Shown here: positions 15,423-23,322 of the stretch, in pieces
Layout: every line of letters starts with the position of its first letter
How positions within the stretch are numbered: the stretch's first letter is position 1
Assembly (NCBI GenBank): GCA_026692705.1
Contig: JAPLOE010000120.1
Location: forward strand, 1-38,472
Source: Planctomycetota bacterium
GTDB lineage: Bacteria; Planctomycetota; UBA1135; GCA-002686595
Reading direction: 5' to 3'
Length of the DNA: 38,472 nt
Position numbers and translations under genes: made by a program
The notes under the pieces: generated by a model
Told to the model about the DNA's origin: nothing
The model's input: only the letters and a program-made list of their open reading frames with translations
The model's database searches: none

Positions 15423-16601
15423 ATGAAGCTCTTCGCACCCGCCCTGTGCGCGCTCGTCGCGCTCGTCACCCCGCTCGCCGCGCAGGATGCGCCGAAGGTT
15501 CCCGCCGACACCGAGATCGTCACGCTCGAGTCCGGCCTCAAGTACTCGGTGCTGCGCGCCGGGGACGGCAAGACCAAGGCGAAGACCGGCGATGTGGTCA
15601 AGATGCACTACACCGGCTGGCTCACCGACGGCACGGTGTTCGACTCGTCGGTGACGCGGGGCGAGCCGTTCTTCTTCGAGCTCGGCCGCGGCAAGGTCAT
15701 CAAGGGCTGGGACGAAGCCGTCGCGAAGATGTCGAAGGGTGAGAAGCTCAAGCTGACGATCCCGTCCGAGCTCGGCTACGGCAGTCGCGCGACGGGCAAG
15801 ATCCCGGCCGGTGCGACGCTGATCTTCGAGGTCGAGATGCTCGACGTGCCGTGGAGCTTCGCGCAGCTCGACGCGGGCCTGAAGAAGTCGACGCCCGCGG
15901 GCATCGGCTACCAGGTGCTCTCGGGCACCGCGCCCGCTCCGAAGGACGGCGATTTCGCGCGCTTCACCTTCGCGGTCTGGCGGCCGTCGGGCGACCTCAT
16001 CACCTTCGGCGAGGACGAGGCGATGCGCGCGCGCAAGTCGCCGTCGAAGGGCCTGAGCATGGTCGTCGGTGACGCGCCCTCGCCGGCGCTCAATGAAGCG
16101 CTCAAGCTCTGCCCCAACGGCGGCTCGGTGCGCCTCGAGATTCCCGCGTCGGTGTGCTGGCCGAACAAGCTGCCGCCGGACCTCAAGCCCGAGCAGCTCG
16201 TCACGTGGCAGGTCAGCGTGTACGAGGTCTCGCAGCTCCCCGCGTTCTCGATGCCGGCCGACGACAAGCTCGTCAAGCTGCCGAGCGGGCTCGCCTACGA
16301 GGTCATCAAGGAAGGCACGGGCAAGCAGCCGACCGCGAACGATCGCGTGACGGTGCACTACATCGGCTGGCTCGACAACGGCAACCGCTTCGACTCGAGC
16401 TACACGCGCGGCCAGCCCGCGTCCTTCGGCCTGAACGGCGTCATCAAGGGCTGGACCGAGGGCCTGCAGCACATGAAGGAAGGCGGCATCGCGAAGTTCG
16501 TGATTCCGGCCGAGCTCGGCTACGGCGCCGCCGGTGCGGGCGCGGACATCCCGCCGAATTCGACGCTCGTGTTCTACATCGAGCTGATCTCGGTGCCCTG
16601 A
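15423..16601 (+). CDS. exported FKBP-type peptidyl-prolyl isomerase, multi-domain
   Basis: A 392-residue exported protein with signal peptide (residues 1-20, cleavage after PLAAQ likely). FKBP domain 1 spans about 38-140 with VKMHYTGWLTDGTVFDSS, FFFELGRGKVIKGWDEAV and IPSELGYGSRATGKIPAGAT. A middle segment (about 143-275) keeps the spacing but not the active-site residues and looks like a degenerate FKBP fold. A final FKBP domain (about 285-392) has VTVHYIGWLDNGNRFDSS, GVIKGWTEGLQHMKEGG and IPAELGYGAAGAGADIPPNS. The outer two should catalyse proline isomerisation in the periplasm, aiding folding. It follows the transporter operon by 56 bases but has its own promoter-like element and ribosome site. 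Confidence 0.9.
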   Translation: MKLFAPALCALVALVTPLAAQDAPKVPADTEIVTLESGLKYSVLRAGDGKTKAKTGDVVKMHYTGWLTDGTVFDSSVTRGEPFFFELGRGKVIKGWDEAVAKMSKGEKLKLTIPSELGYGSRATGKIPAGATLIFEVEMLDVPWSFAQLDAGLKKSTPAGIGYQVLSGTAPAPKDGDFARFTFAVWRPSGDLITFGEDEAMRARKSPSKGLSMVVGDAPSPALNEALKLCPNGGSVRLEIPASVCWPNKLPPDLKPEQLVTWQVSVYEVSQLPAFSMPADDKLVKLPSGLAYEVIKEGTGKQPTANDRVTVHYIGWLDNGNRFDSSYTRGQPASFGLNGVIKGWTEGLQHMKEGGIAKFVIPAELGYGAAGAGADIPPNSTLVFYIELISVP

Positions 16602-16606
16602 CGCGC

Positions 16607-16625
16607 CTGCGCGTTCGACGCGCAG
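16607..16625 (+). terminator. hairpin after the FKBP gene
   Basis: CTGCGCG and CGCGCAG pair perfectly around TTCGA, six bases after the FKBP stop and in a convergent gap of 45 bases. It could end transcription in both directions, though no T-run follows. Confidence 0.45.
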
Positions 16626-16646
16626 CCTGACGAGCCCGCCCGGGAG

Positions 16647-17168
16647 TCACTCCTCGGCGGGCGCGGTCGTTTCCGCGGGAGCGTCGCGGCGGCGGCGCCA
16701 GCTCTCGCGAGTGAGGGCGCCGGTCGCGTCGAAATGCAGCGTCGTGCGCTGGTCCCAGTCGCCCTCGTGCTGCAGGAGCACGAGCGAAAACGGCTGCACG
16801 GAGCCCTGGGGATCGACGAGCACCGAGTGCTCGCCCTTGCGGCGCGTCTGCGCGCCCAGCTGCAGCGCCTGCAGCGCGAGTTCGTCTGGAAGCGGACTCC
16901 ACGGCGCGTCGCCGCGCGCCTCGAGCACGCGATACCCCGGCGTCGCGCCGCCGCCGGAGAGCCGGTACTCGAGTCGCACCGAGCCGCCACTCGACTGCGC
17001 AAGCGCGCGTGCACGTTCGACGGCGACCGTGAGCGCCTCGACGCCGTCCTCGAGCCGCTGGCGCGGCCGCAGCAGCGCGAAGCCTGCGAAGGACGCGACG
17101 AGCAGCGCCGCGCCGACGGCGAGCGCCGGCGCGCGCGAGCGAGAAGCGCCTGTGGAGTCGGGTTGCAT
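16647..17168 (-). CDS. single-pass membrane protein, GspH/pseudopilin-like
   Basis: A 173-residue protein I do not recognise by name. One hydrophobic helix (about 14-33) is followed by LEDGVEALTVAVERARALAQ and then a beta-rich domain (SVRLEYRLSGG, YRVLEARGD, PFSLVLLQHEGDW). That order, helix then a tail of the type that precedes a beta-sheet, is like minor pseudopilins of type II secretion (GspH). The prepilin cleavage motif (Gly before Phe-Thr-x3-Glu) is missing, and no secretion genes are nearby. The tail is basic then Ala/Glu-rich. It is divergent from a membrane protein with only 39 bases between starts. Confidence 0.5.
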   Translation of the reverse strand: MQPDSTGASRSRAPALAVGAALLVASFAGFALLRPRQRLEDGVEALTVAVERARALAQSSGGSVRLEYRLSGGGATPGYRVLEARGDAPWSPLPDELALQALQLGAQTRRKGEHSVLVDPQGSVQPFSLVLLQHEGDWDQRTTLHFDATGALTRESWRRRRDAPAETTAPAEE

Positions 17169-17178
17169 CCGCGGGCGG

Positions 17179-17188
17179 AGGATACAGT
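17179..17188. promoter_or_regulatory. overlapping divergent -10-like elements
   Basis: The ten bases AGGATACAGT read as TATCCT on the reverse strand (10 bases before ATG 17168) and TACAGT on the forward strand (19 bases before GTG 17208). Two polymerases could not use them together, so the two genes may compete for transcription. Confidence 0.4.
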
Positions 17189-17207
17189 CTCGCCGAGGCC
17201 CTTCGCC

Positions 17208-18191
17208 GTGAACTCCGAACGCTCTCAAGGATCGTCGCGCGTGCGCGAGTTCGGGTTGATCGCGCTCGTCGCGCTGCTCGCGCTGTTGCTCGACGCCGCG
17301 CGGCTGCACTTCAACGACGAGTTCGGGCCCGGCTCGATGCTGCGTGTCGCCGGACTCGCGGAACCCGCGGCCGCGACGCCGTTCCAGTACCGCGTGCTGA
17401 CGCCGTGGCTCGTGCGAGCGCTGCACGCCGCCACCGGAGGCACGCTCTCGCCGCTCACGCTGCTGCGCGCTGTCGATGTCGTCGCGCTGGTCGCCGCGTG
17501 GCTCGCGCTGCGTTCGCTCGCGCGCCGGCTCCTCGCGAGCGACGCCGACGCGCACTGGACCGCGTTCCTCGCGCTCGCGCTGCTGCCGTTCCACTTCGTC
17601 TTCTCGCGCGAATACCCGTTCTGGTACGCCTGGGACCTGACCTCGTTCGCGGTGTTTTCCATCGGCCTCGCGCTGCTCGAGCGCCGCTCGTGGCTCGCGT
17701 ACTACGTGCTGTTCGCGCTCGGCACGCTCAACCGCGAGACGACGTGTTTCCTCACGCTCGTGCACGCGACGACGGGCTGGAGGAGCACGCCCCGCGCGCG
17801 CCTGTTCGCCCATCTTGCGGCGCAAGTCGCGCTGTGGATCGCGCTCAAGCTCGCGCTGCGCGAGCTCTACACCGGCTCGCGCGGCGCTGACGTTGCGCAG
17901 TGGACGTGGCGCGAGAACTGGGACGCGCTGCGCGATCCCGCGAGTTGGCGCTGGTTCCTGCTGGCCTTCGGCGGCACGTGGATCCCGCTCGCGCTCTTCT
18001 TCCGGCGCATCACGAGCCCGTGGATCCGTGCGGCGCTCGTCGCGACGCTGCCGATGCTCGCGGGACTGTTCGTCGTCGGCGTGTGGACCGAGCTGCGCAT
18101 CTTCGGCGAGCTCGTGCCGCTCGTCGCGCTCGGCGTCGCGGCCGTCGTGCGCGGCGAAAACGCTAGAGAGTCCGCACTTTCGGCAGGCTGA
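17208..18191 (+). CDS. polytopic membrane protein of unknown function
   Basis: A 327-residue integral membrane protein with about eight hydrophobic helices. The early text PFQYRVLTPWLVRALHA and later LFALGTLNRETTCFLTLVHA resemble a group of uncharacterised bacterial membrane proteins with a glycosyltransferase-C-like layout, but I cannot identify catalytic residues. The start GTG 17208 is chosen because it follows the TACAGT element and begins just before the first helix. The last 29 bases overlap the convergent lipoprotein gene. Confidence 0.55.
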   Translation: MNSERSQGSSRVREFGLIALVALLALLLDAARLHFNDEFGPGSMLRVAGLAEPAAATPFQYRVLTPWLVRALHAATGGTLSPLTLLRAVDVVALVAAWLALRSLARRLLASDADAHWTAFLALALLPFHFVFSREYPFWYAWDLTSFAVFSIGLALLERRSWLAYYVLFALGTLNRETTCFLTLVHATTGWRSTPRARLFAHLAAQVALWIALKLALRELYTGSRGADVAQWTWRENWDALRDPASWRWFLLAFGGTWIPLALFFRRITSPWIRAALVATLPMLAGLFVVGVWTELRIFGELVPLVALGVAAVVRGENARESALSAG

Positions 18192-18777
18192 AGCTGGTGC
18201 TCGCGTCGGCCTTCGTCCACAGGCCGACCTTGCCCGCCTCGGTGAACGTCGTGTCCTCGACGCCGAGCGACAGCGTGCCGCACGTGACGAGGATGCTCGC
18301 GCCCTTCATCGTGACCGTGAAGTTGAGCCAGCCGCCGGGCAGTTCGCCCGAGATCGACGCGAGCTGCGTGCGCTTGCCGGCCTCGACCTTGTAGATGCGC
18401 AGGTTGTTCTCGAGCGGATTCCAGCGCGACAGGTAGTAGTTGTTCGCGTCCTTCGCGCGCCACAGCACGCCGCCGCCCTGATCCTCGAGCCCACCGTCCG
18501 CGCGCAGGCGCGTCACGATCTCGACGTCGGGTCCGTAGGTTTCGAACGATTGCTCGACGTTGTACGTGTGGCCGGTGTTGCCGGAGACCACGCGCAGCAC
18601 TTCCCCATCGATCGGATCGGCGACGAACAGCCAGCTCGCGGGCTTGCCAGCTCCGTTGGTCTCGCCCGGGATCCAGCCCTTCGGGGCCGTCGCAGTGGCG
18701 CCCGCACCCTGGCCGCAGTCGGTGCAATTGCAGGCGGAAGCGAGGAAGAGCGGCAGGGCGAGCCAGAGGGACTTCAT
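18163..18777 (-). CDS. lipoprotein with DUF1080/LamG-like domain
   Basis: A 204-residue exported lipoprotein. The signal peptide ends in a lipobox-like LASAC with Cys16; further cysteines follow at once (CNCTDCGQG). The rest is a beta-rich domain: ASWLFVADPIDGEVLRVVSG, a central VLWRAKDANNYYLSRWNPLE, then LNFTVTMKGASILVTCGT and KVGLWTKADASTSF. This run of Trp, Asn-Tyr-Tyr and GKVGLWTKADA is characteristic of the jelly-roll family called DUF1080 or 3-keto-disaccharide hydrolase, which binds sugars. The catalytic role of this short version is unclear. It lies just after the aspartate kinase start region on the same strand with a 23-base gap, but no link in function is evident. Confidence 0.7.
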   Translation of the reverse strand: MKSLWLALPLFLASACNCTDCGQGAGATATAPKGWIPGETNGAGKPASWLFVADPIDGEVLRVVSGNTGHTYNVEQSFETYGPDVEIVTRLRADGGLEDQGGGVLWRAKDANNYYLSRWNPLENNLRIYKVEAGKRTQLASISGELPGGWLNFTVTMKGASILVTCGTLSLGVEDTTFTEAGKVGLWTKADASTSFSLPKVRTL

Positions 18778-18800
18778 CGGCGTAGGGTGCGGAAACGGGC

Positions 18801-20108
18801 CTAGATCGGGACTTTTTCGAACAGTTCGGAGTGCAGCGTGCGGGCAGCTAGCGCGAGTTCGCGCTCGGGCAACACCAGAACCCGCGTGGCCGGCGGGCCG
18901 ACCAGCCACTGGGCGCGCACGTCGACGCCGACGGTGGCGAGCTGGGCCAGCGCGCCCTCGGCGGCGCCGCAGCCGACTGCGGCGACCGTCGCGAGCTCGC
19001 GCTCGAGGCTGACCCGCGGCGCGGCGGCGACCAGCGCGCGCGCGAGGCTCTCGCTCCACGGCACGAGCAGCTCCAGCGTCGCGCCACGCTCTCCCAAATG
19101 CAGCGCCTCGACACCTTCGTGCGCGAGCGCCGCCTCGACCTTCGTGCGCACGGCCTCCGGTTCGTTGCCTTCGAGGCGCGCGAGCATCACGTTGCGACGG
19201 CAGGCGATGCCGACCGCCTCGCGCCCCGCTCCTTCGGCCGCGACCAGCGTCCCCGCATCCTGCGGCTCGCGCACGCACAGCACGCGCCCGGGGATGCGCG
19301 CGCGCGCGAGCGGCTGGATCGACTCCGCGTGCAGCACGCCCGCACCGTGGCGCGTGAGCTCCGCCGCCTCGGCATAGGACATGCGCCGCAGCGTGCGCGC
19401 TTCCGGCACGAGCTTGGGATCGGCGGTCATCACGCCACCGACTTCCTTCCAGAAGCAGACCTCGCCCGCGCCGATGGCCTCGCCGATCAGCGTCGCCGAA
19501 AGGTCCGAGCCGTTGCGACCGAGCGTCGTCAGCCGGCCGTTGGCATCGGCCGCGACGAAACCGGTGATCACCGGAATGCCGTCGAAGCGCGCGAGCGCAT
19601 CGCGCACGCGGACCGCGCTCTGCGAGAGCACCTTCGCGCGCCCGTGGTTCGAATCCGACTGCAGCCCGAGGTCGTAGGCGTCGATCGGCACGGCCTTGAG
19701 GCCGATCGAGTTGAGGTACGACGCGACGATGCGTGCGCTGGCGCGTTCGCCGAAGCTCAGCACGTGGTCGCGCTCGAGCCCGGTCAGGTGGCGGTGCGCG
19801 CGGATCGCGCCCAGCACGGTCGCGAGCTCGGCGAAGTGGCGGTTGAGCATCTCCGGGTCGAGCTCGAGCTGCGCCAGCAGGCTGCGATGGCGCACGCGCA
19901 CCGGTCCGAGCTCGTCGCGCCCCTCGGCGGCGGCTTGGGCGACCTTGTCGAGCGCTGACGTGACGCCTTCGACCGCGCTCACCACCGCCACGGGACGCTC
20001 GTGGACCCGCGCCGCGAGGATTGCACCGACACGGCGCACCGCGGGGCCATCGGTCAGGGAGGCTCCGCCGAACTTGTGGACGGGACGCGGGGACGGATCG
20101 GGGGGCAT
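18801..20108 (-). CDS. lysC: aspartate kinase
   Basis: A 435-residue aspartate kinase, the first step from aspartate to lysine, threonine and methionine. The N-terminal phosphate-binding text is HKFGGASL (residues 11-18); the substrate region is LSFGERASARIVASYLN; GRNGSDLSATLIGEAIGA and GGVMTADPKLVPEAR form the nucleotide-binding core. Two ACT-like segments at the C-terminus (about 300-435) provide feedback control; which amino acid inhibits cannot be read. ATG 20108 places the kinase signature at the normal distance. It is divergent from an isopropylmalate-synthase-like gene, so the two amino-acid genes share an 80-base control region. Confidence 0.9.
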   Translation of the reverse strand: MPPDPSPRPVHKFGGASLTDGPAVRRVGAILAARVHERPVAVVSAVEGVTSALDKVAQAAAEGRDELGPVRVRHRSLLAQLELDPEMLNRHFAELATVLGAIRAHRHLTGLERDHVLSFGERASARIVASYLNSIGLKAVPIDAYDLGLQSDSNHGRAKVLSQSAVRVRDALARFDGIPVITGFVAADANGRLTTLGRNGSDLSATLIGEAIGAGEVCFWKEVGGVMTADPKLVPEARTLRRMSYAEAAELTRHGAGVLHAESIQPLARARIPGRVLCVREPQDAGTLVAAEGAGREAVGIACRRNVMLARLEGNEPEAVRTKVEAALAHEGVEALHLGERGATLELLVPWSESLARALVAAAPRVSLERELATVAAVGCGAAEGALAQLATVGVDVRAQWLVGPPATRVLVLPERELALAARTLHSELFEKVPI

Positions 20109-20148
20109 CTTCGGGGGAGCCGGCGGGCCAGATCCGCGGCGCGGGGCC

Positions 20149-20154
20149 TATGAT
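20149..20154 (+). promoter_or_regulatory. TATGAT -10-like element of the isopropylmalate-synthase-like gene
   Basis: TATGAT matches the sigma-70 -10 consensus at five of six bases and lies 34 bases before ATG 20189. It overlaps an in-frame ATG at 20150, which argues against that upstream start. Confidence 0.45.
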
Positions 20155-20188
20155 AAGGCGCTTCTCGACGCGCAACGAACTCCAGACC

Positions 20189-21412
20189 ATGACCTCCATC
20201 GACCGCGACAGCCTGATCTACGACTGGAACACCACCGGCGAGGCCCCCAAGAAGCCCGCGGGAGCGATCCAGTTCGACGACGAGACCCTGCGCGACGGCC
20301 TGCAGAGCCCGTCCGCGCGCGACCCCGAGCTCGCCGACAAGATCGCGCTCGTGCACCTGATGGACCAGCTCGGGCTGCACACCGCCAATGTCGGCCTGCC
20401 CGGCGCCGGCGCGCGCGCGCGCGAGCACATCACCGCGCTCGTGCGCGAGATGGCGGGCCTCAAGATCAAGGCCAACGTCGCCTGCCGCACCGTCATCACG
20501 GATATCGCGCCCGTGGTCGACGTCGTGCAGGCCACCGGCCAGCCCGTCGAGGTCTGCGCCTTCATCGGCTCGTCGCCGATCCGCCAGTACGCGGAGAACT
20601 GGGAGATGGGCACGATGCTCAAGCTCTCGAAGGACGCCGTCGAATTCGCCGTGAAAAACGGCCTCGACTGCATGTTCGTGACCGAGGACACGACGCGTGC
20701 GCACCCCGACGACGTCCGCGCGCTCTACGCGACCGCGATCGAGGCCGGCGCCAAGCGCGTGTGCGTCTGCGACACGTGTGGCCACGCGACGCCGGTCGGC
20801 ACCGCCAAGCTCATTCGGCACGTGAAGAGCATCGTCGACGCGACCAATCCGAAGGTCGGCATCGACTGGCACGGCCACCGCGACCGCGGGCTCGGCCTCG
20901 CCAACGCGCTCGCGGCCCTCGAGGCCGGAGCGACGCGTGTGCACGCGACGGCGCTGGGTGTCGGCGAGCGCTCGGGCAACGCCGAGATGGACCTCCTGCT
21001 CGTCAACCTGCGCCTGCTCGGCTGGATCGACAACGACCTGTCGGTCCTCGGCGACTACGTGCGCCTCGCCCACAAGGCGATCGGCGTTCCGCTGCCCTCG
21101 AACTACGCAGTTTTTGGCTCCGACGCCTTCGAGACCGGCACTGGCGTCCACGCGGCCGCCGTCATCAAGGCCTTCAAGAAGGGCGACCCCTGGCTCGCCA
21201 ACCGCGTCTACTCGGGCGTGCCCGCCGACATGGTCGGCCTCGAGCAGGTCATCAAGGTCGGCCCGATGTCGGGCAAGTCCAACGTGATCTGGTTCCTCGA
21301 GAAGCACGGCGTCCAGCCGACCGACAAGGCCGTCGACGCCGTCCTGCAGCTCGCCAAGACCACCCCGCGCCTGCTCGAGACCTCCGAGATCCTCGCCGCC
21401 GCGCGCGGCTGA
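20189..21412 (+). CDS. 2-isopropylmalate synthase-like enzyme (HMGL family)
   Basis: A 407-residue TIM-barrel acyl-CoA:oxoacid condensing enzyme. The signature DDETLRDGLQSP (about 29-40) supplies the metal-binding Asp and catalytic Arg. HGHRDRGLGLAN (about 228-239) gives the His-x-His metal ligands. GVGERSGNAEMDLLLVNL and TGTGVHAAAVIKA (second-domain His) complete the family set. There is no C-terminal leucine-sensing domain, so it is shorter than LeuA and closer in length to homocitrate or short IPMS-like enzymes. The exact oxoacid is uncertain. Start ATG 20189 lies downstream of a promoter-like TATGAT. Confidence 0.8.
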   Translation: MTSIDRDSLIYDWNTTGEAPKKPAGAIQFDDETLRDGLQSPSARDPELADKIALVHLMDQLGLHTANVGLPGAGARAREHITALVREMAGLKIKANVACRTVITDIAPVVDVVQATGQPVEVCAFIGSSPIRQYAENWEMGTMLKLSKDAVEFAVKNGLDCMFVTEDTTRAHPDDVRALYATAIEAGAKRVCVCDTCGHATPVGTAKLIRHVKSIVDATNPKVGIDWHGHRDRGLGLANALAALEAGATRVHATALGVGERSGNAEMDLLLVNLRLLGWIDNDLSVLGDYVRLAHKAIGVPLPSNYAVFGSDAFETGTGVHAAAVIKAFKKGDPWLANRVYSGVPADMVGLEQVIKVGPMSGKSNVIWFLEKHGVQPTDKAVDAVLQLAKTTPRLLETSEILAAARG

Positions 21413-21455
21413 CGGTGCGCGATCGGTGACCCGGTCGGCCGGGCACACGAGGCGT

Positions 21456-21995
21456 TCATTTCTCGAGGACCGGAGCTGCCGGCTGCGTTGCGCAGCCGCA
21501 GGAGCCCTCCGCGTGAACCCAGCCCTGCGCGCGCATGTCGTTCACGTGCCACAGCGTCACGACGAAGACCAAGACCACCGACAGCGCCGCCAGCAACCAG
21601 GCCGAGCGGTAATGGCGGGTTCGAGAGTCCCGCAGGGCGAGCAGGGTGACCGCGTGCGCCTTCTCGTCCGCGAGTTCGTCCGTCGACTCCCAACGGATCC
21701 AGTTCACGGAGAGGCAGAAGCCGCTCGAGACCAGCGAGAGCAGGAAGGCCGCGTCGAGCAGCATGTGCTGGCCGCCCTTGGCTGAACCCTCCATCCAGAT
21801 CGCGAGCGCCGCCAGCGCGATTCCGTTGAACGTCAGGAGCGCTGAAGCCTTGGCGTCGAGGATCCCGAGCGACTGGTAGAGGAAGTTGAACTGCGCGGGG
21901 TAGCCGGCTGCGACCTGCGTGCGCTGCAATTCGCCGAGGTGTCGCAAGCGATCGTCATCGCTGCGGTGAATGCCGTGGAAGAAGGGACCGGTCAT
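21456..21995 (-). CDS. small membrane protein, DUF5706/Pycsar-TM-like
   Basis: A 179-residue protein with a soluble N-terminus, then three hydrophobic helices at about 52-70, 80-100 and 130-150, and a short cysteine-containing tail. The segment LGILDAKASALLTFNGIALA, where an Asp-x-Lys-Ala leads into the first helix, resembles the membrane module (DUF5706) of Pycsar effectors that open membranes on cyclic-nucleotide binding. The loop WIRWESTDELADEKAHAV and the third helix fit this order. No cyclase or nucleotide-binding partner lies nearby, so it may be only a relative, or an orphan. Base use is like its neighbours. It lies beside a decayed transporter, a sign of a fluid region. Confidence 0.5.
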   Translation of the reverse strand: MTGPFFHGIHRSDDDRLRHLGELQRTQVAAGYPAQFNFLYQSLGILDAKASALLTFNGIALAALAIWMEGSAKGGQHMLLDAAFLLSLVSSGFCLSVNWIRWESTDELADEKAHAVTLLALRDSRTRHYRSAWLLAALSVVLVFVVTLWHVNDMRAQGWVHAEGSCGCATQPAAPVLEK

Positions 21996-22275
21996 GGGTG
22001 CGAGCCTCGGATCGGGGTTGGGATCAGGTCCCGTGATTCTTGCGGCAGCGCCGGGAGAAAGCGCCCGTTCTCGCCGGTTTCAGGCGCAGTGGCGCTTCCC
22101 GCGCGCGGAGCACGCACGAGCTCCCTTTTGACCGGCCCCGACGGCGCGCGTGGCCTCGACATCACGACGCGTCTGCGCGAGCGCCAGGATTCGCCGAGCC
22201 TGATGCTGGGCAGGCCGCTCGACGGCCCCGGCGCGCGCTTCGAGGCAAGCTGGAGATACTCCTGAGTCCGGGAAG
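21996..22275. other. noncoding or decayed region upstream of the membrane protein
   Basis: Some 280 bases with no convincing intact gene. One frame ends in the text GARFEASWRYS at 22265 and may be the tail of a lost gene, but I cannot match it. The promoter of the reverse membrane-protein gene should lie at its left end. The whole run 21996-22661 separates two intact genes by 666 bases, the largest such gap in the window. Confidence 0.4.
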
Positions 22276-22546
22276 GTGGCAGCGACCGCCGCGCTGATGA
22301 CGCCGATCGCGCCGCAGCTCTCGAAGAGCCATGGAAGTGAGCGAGCGCCCGTTCCTCGTCGCGATCCTGTTCTCGGCCTCGTTCGCGTTGATGACGCCGA
22401 TGGGCTACCCGACCAACTCGATGATCCACGTGCCGGGTGGCTACCGTTTCACCGACTACGTGAAGGTCGGTACGCCGCTGAACGTGCTCACCTGGAGCGT
22501 GTCGCTGGTCGTGATTCCGCTCTACTTCCCGTTCGCGACGACCTAG
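22276..22546 (+). pseudogene. 3' remnant of an SLC13/DASS-type permease
   Basis: Only the last two helices of a citrate/dicarboxylate/sulfate-type permease remain. The first part, AATAALMTPIAPQLSKSHG (from 22276), is in one frame. The rest, SERPFLVAILFSASFALMTP then MGYPTNSMIHVPGGYRFTDY and VGTPLNVLTWSVSLVVIPLY (from 22331), is in the next. The family order is helix, then GVSxRPFL, then TPIGYxTNxMVYGPGGYRF, so a single-base shift near 22330 joins them. Everything before about 22276, most of a 450-600 residue protein, is gone. The stop is at 22544-22546. It is a dead fragment, not a small gene; the promoter is absent. Confidence 0.8.
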
Positions 22547-22607
22547 TCGGAAACGCCGCGTGAATGCCGGGGAAAAGCGCGCGTAGGGGCGCGGCCAAAC
22601 CTGCGCC

Positions 22608-22625
22608 GCCGGAACTCCTTCCGGC
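22608..22625 (+). terminator. hairpin upstream of lemA
   Basis: GCCGGAA and TTCCGGC pair perfectly around CTCC. It lies between the permease remnant and the lemA promoter element and may insulate lemA from read-through. No T-run follows. Confidence 0.35.
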
Positions 22626-22641
22626 CGGTGCGGGGTTGTCC

Positions 22642-22647
22642 TATAGA
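22642..22647 (+). promoter_or_regulatory. TATAGA -10-like element of lemA
   Basis: TATAGA lies 14 bases before ATG 22662. TTCCGG, 17 bases upstream of it, is a poor but correctly spaced -35. Confidence 0.4.
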
Positions 22648-22661
22648 GTGCACCCAACGCC

Positions 22662-23315
22662 ATGAAGCAACTCAACCACGCTCTCCCTCCCTCGAACCGT
22701 CGCGGCGCCATCGGCAAGGGTTGCCTGATTGGCCTCGGGATCGTCGGCGCACTCGTGCTGGTGACCGTGATGCTGCTGTGGAGCGGCTACAACTCGCTGG
22801 TCGGCACGCAGGAGGACTCGCGCCAGAAGTGGGCGCAGGTCGAGAACCAGTACAAGCGGCGCTTCGAGCTCGTGCCGAACCTGGTCGAGACCGTGAAGGG
22901 CGCGGCGAACTTCGAGCAGCAGACGATCACGCAGGTGACCGAGGCGCGTGCGTCGGTCGGGCGCGTGCAGCTGCCGGCGGACCTGCCGACGGACCAGGCG
23001 CAGCTCGACGCGTACATCAAGGCGCAGGCGCAGCTGGGTGGCGCGCTCTCGCGGCTGATGGTCGTGGCCGAGCAGTACCCGCAGCTCAAGGCGACCGAGA
23101 ACTTCCGCACGCTGCAGGACCAGCTCGAAGGCACCGAAAATCGCATCACGGTCGCGCGCGAGGACTACACCAAGGCCGTCGCGACCTACAACAAGACCGT
23201 GCGCTCGTTCCCCAAGAACGTGCTGGCCGGCATGTTCCGCTTCGAGACGCTGCCGCAGTTCACGGTGCCCGCGGAAGAACAGGTGGTGCCGAAGGTCGAC
23301 TTCGGCACGAAGTGA
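22662..23315 (+). CDS. lemA: LemA family protein
   Basis: A 217-residue membrane-anchored helical protein. A short basic N-terminus precedes one transmembrane helix (about 19-40). LemA landmarks follow: YNSLVGTQEDSRQKWAQVEN, YKRRFELVPNLVETVKGAAN, TEARASVG, LSRLMVVAEQYPQLKATENF and YNKTVRSFPKNVLAG. The cellular role of LemA is not settled; it nearly always sits next to TPM-domain proteins, as here (the next gene starts 8 bases on). It is intact and of normal size. Confidence 0.92.
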   Translation: MKQLNHALPPSNRRGAIGKGCLIGLGIVGALVLVTVMLLWSGYNSLVGTQEDSRQKWAQVENQYKRRFELVPNLVETVKGAANFEQQTITQVTEARASVGRVQLPADLPTDQAQLDAYIKAQAQLGGALSRLMVVAEQYPQLKATENFRTLQDQLEGTENRITVAREDYTKAVATYNKTVRSFPKNVLAGMFRFETLPQFTVPAEEQVVPKVDFGTK

Positions 23316-23322
23316 GCGCGCG

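Noticed and set aside
20150-20188. Upstream ATG for the isopropylmalate-synthase-like gene
   Set aside because: It lies within the TATGAT promoter-like box, and the family match begins after ATG 20189.
22139-22265. Possible C-terminal fragment ending GARFEASWRYS
   Set aside because: Looks protein-like, but I could not match it to a family and no start or upstream domain remains.
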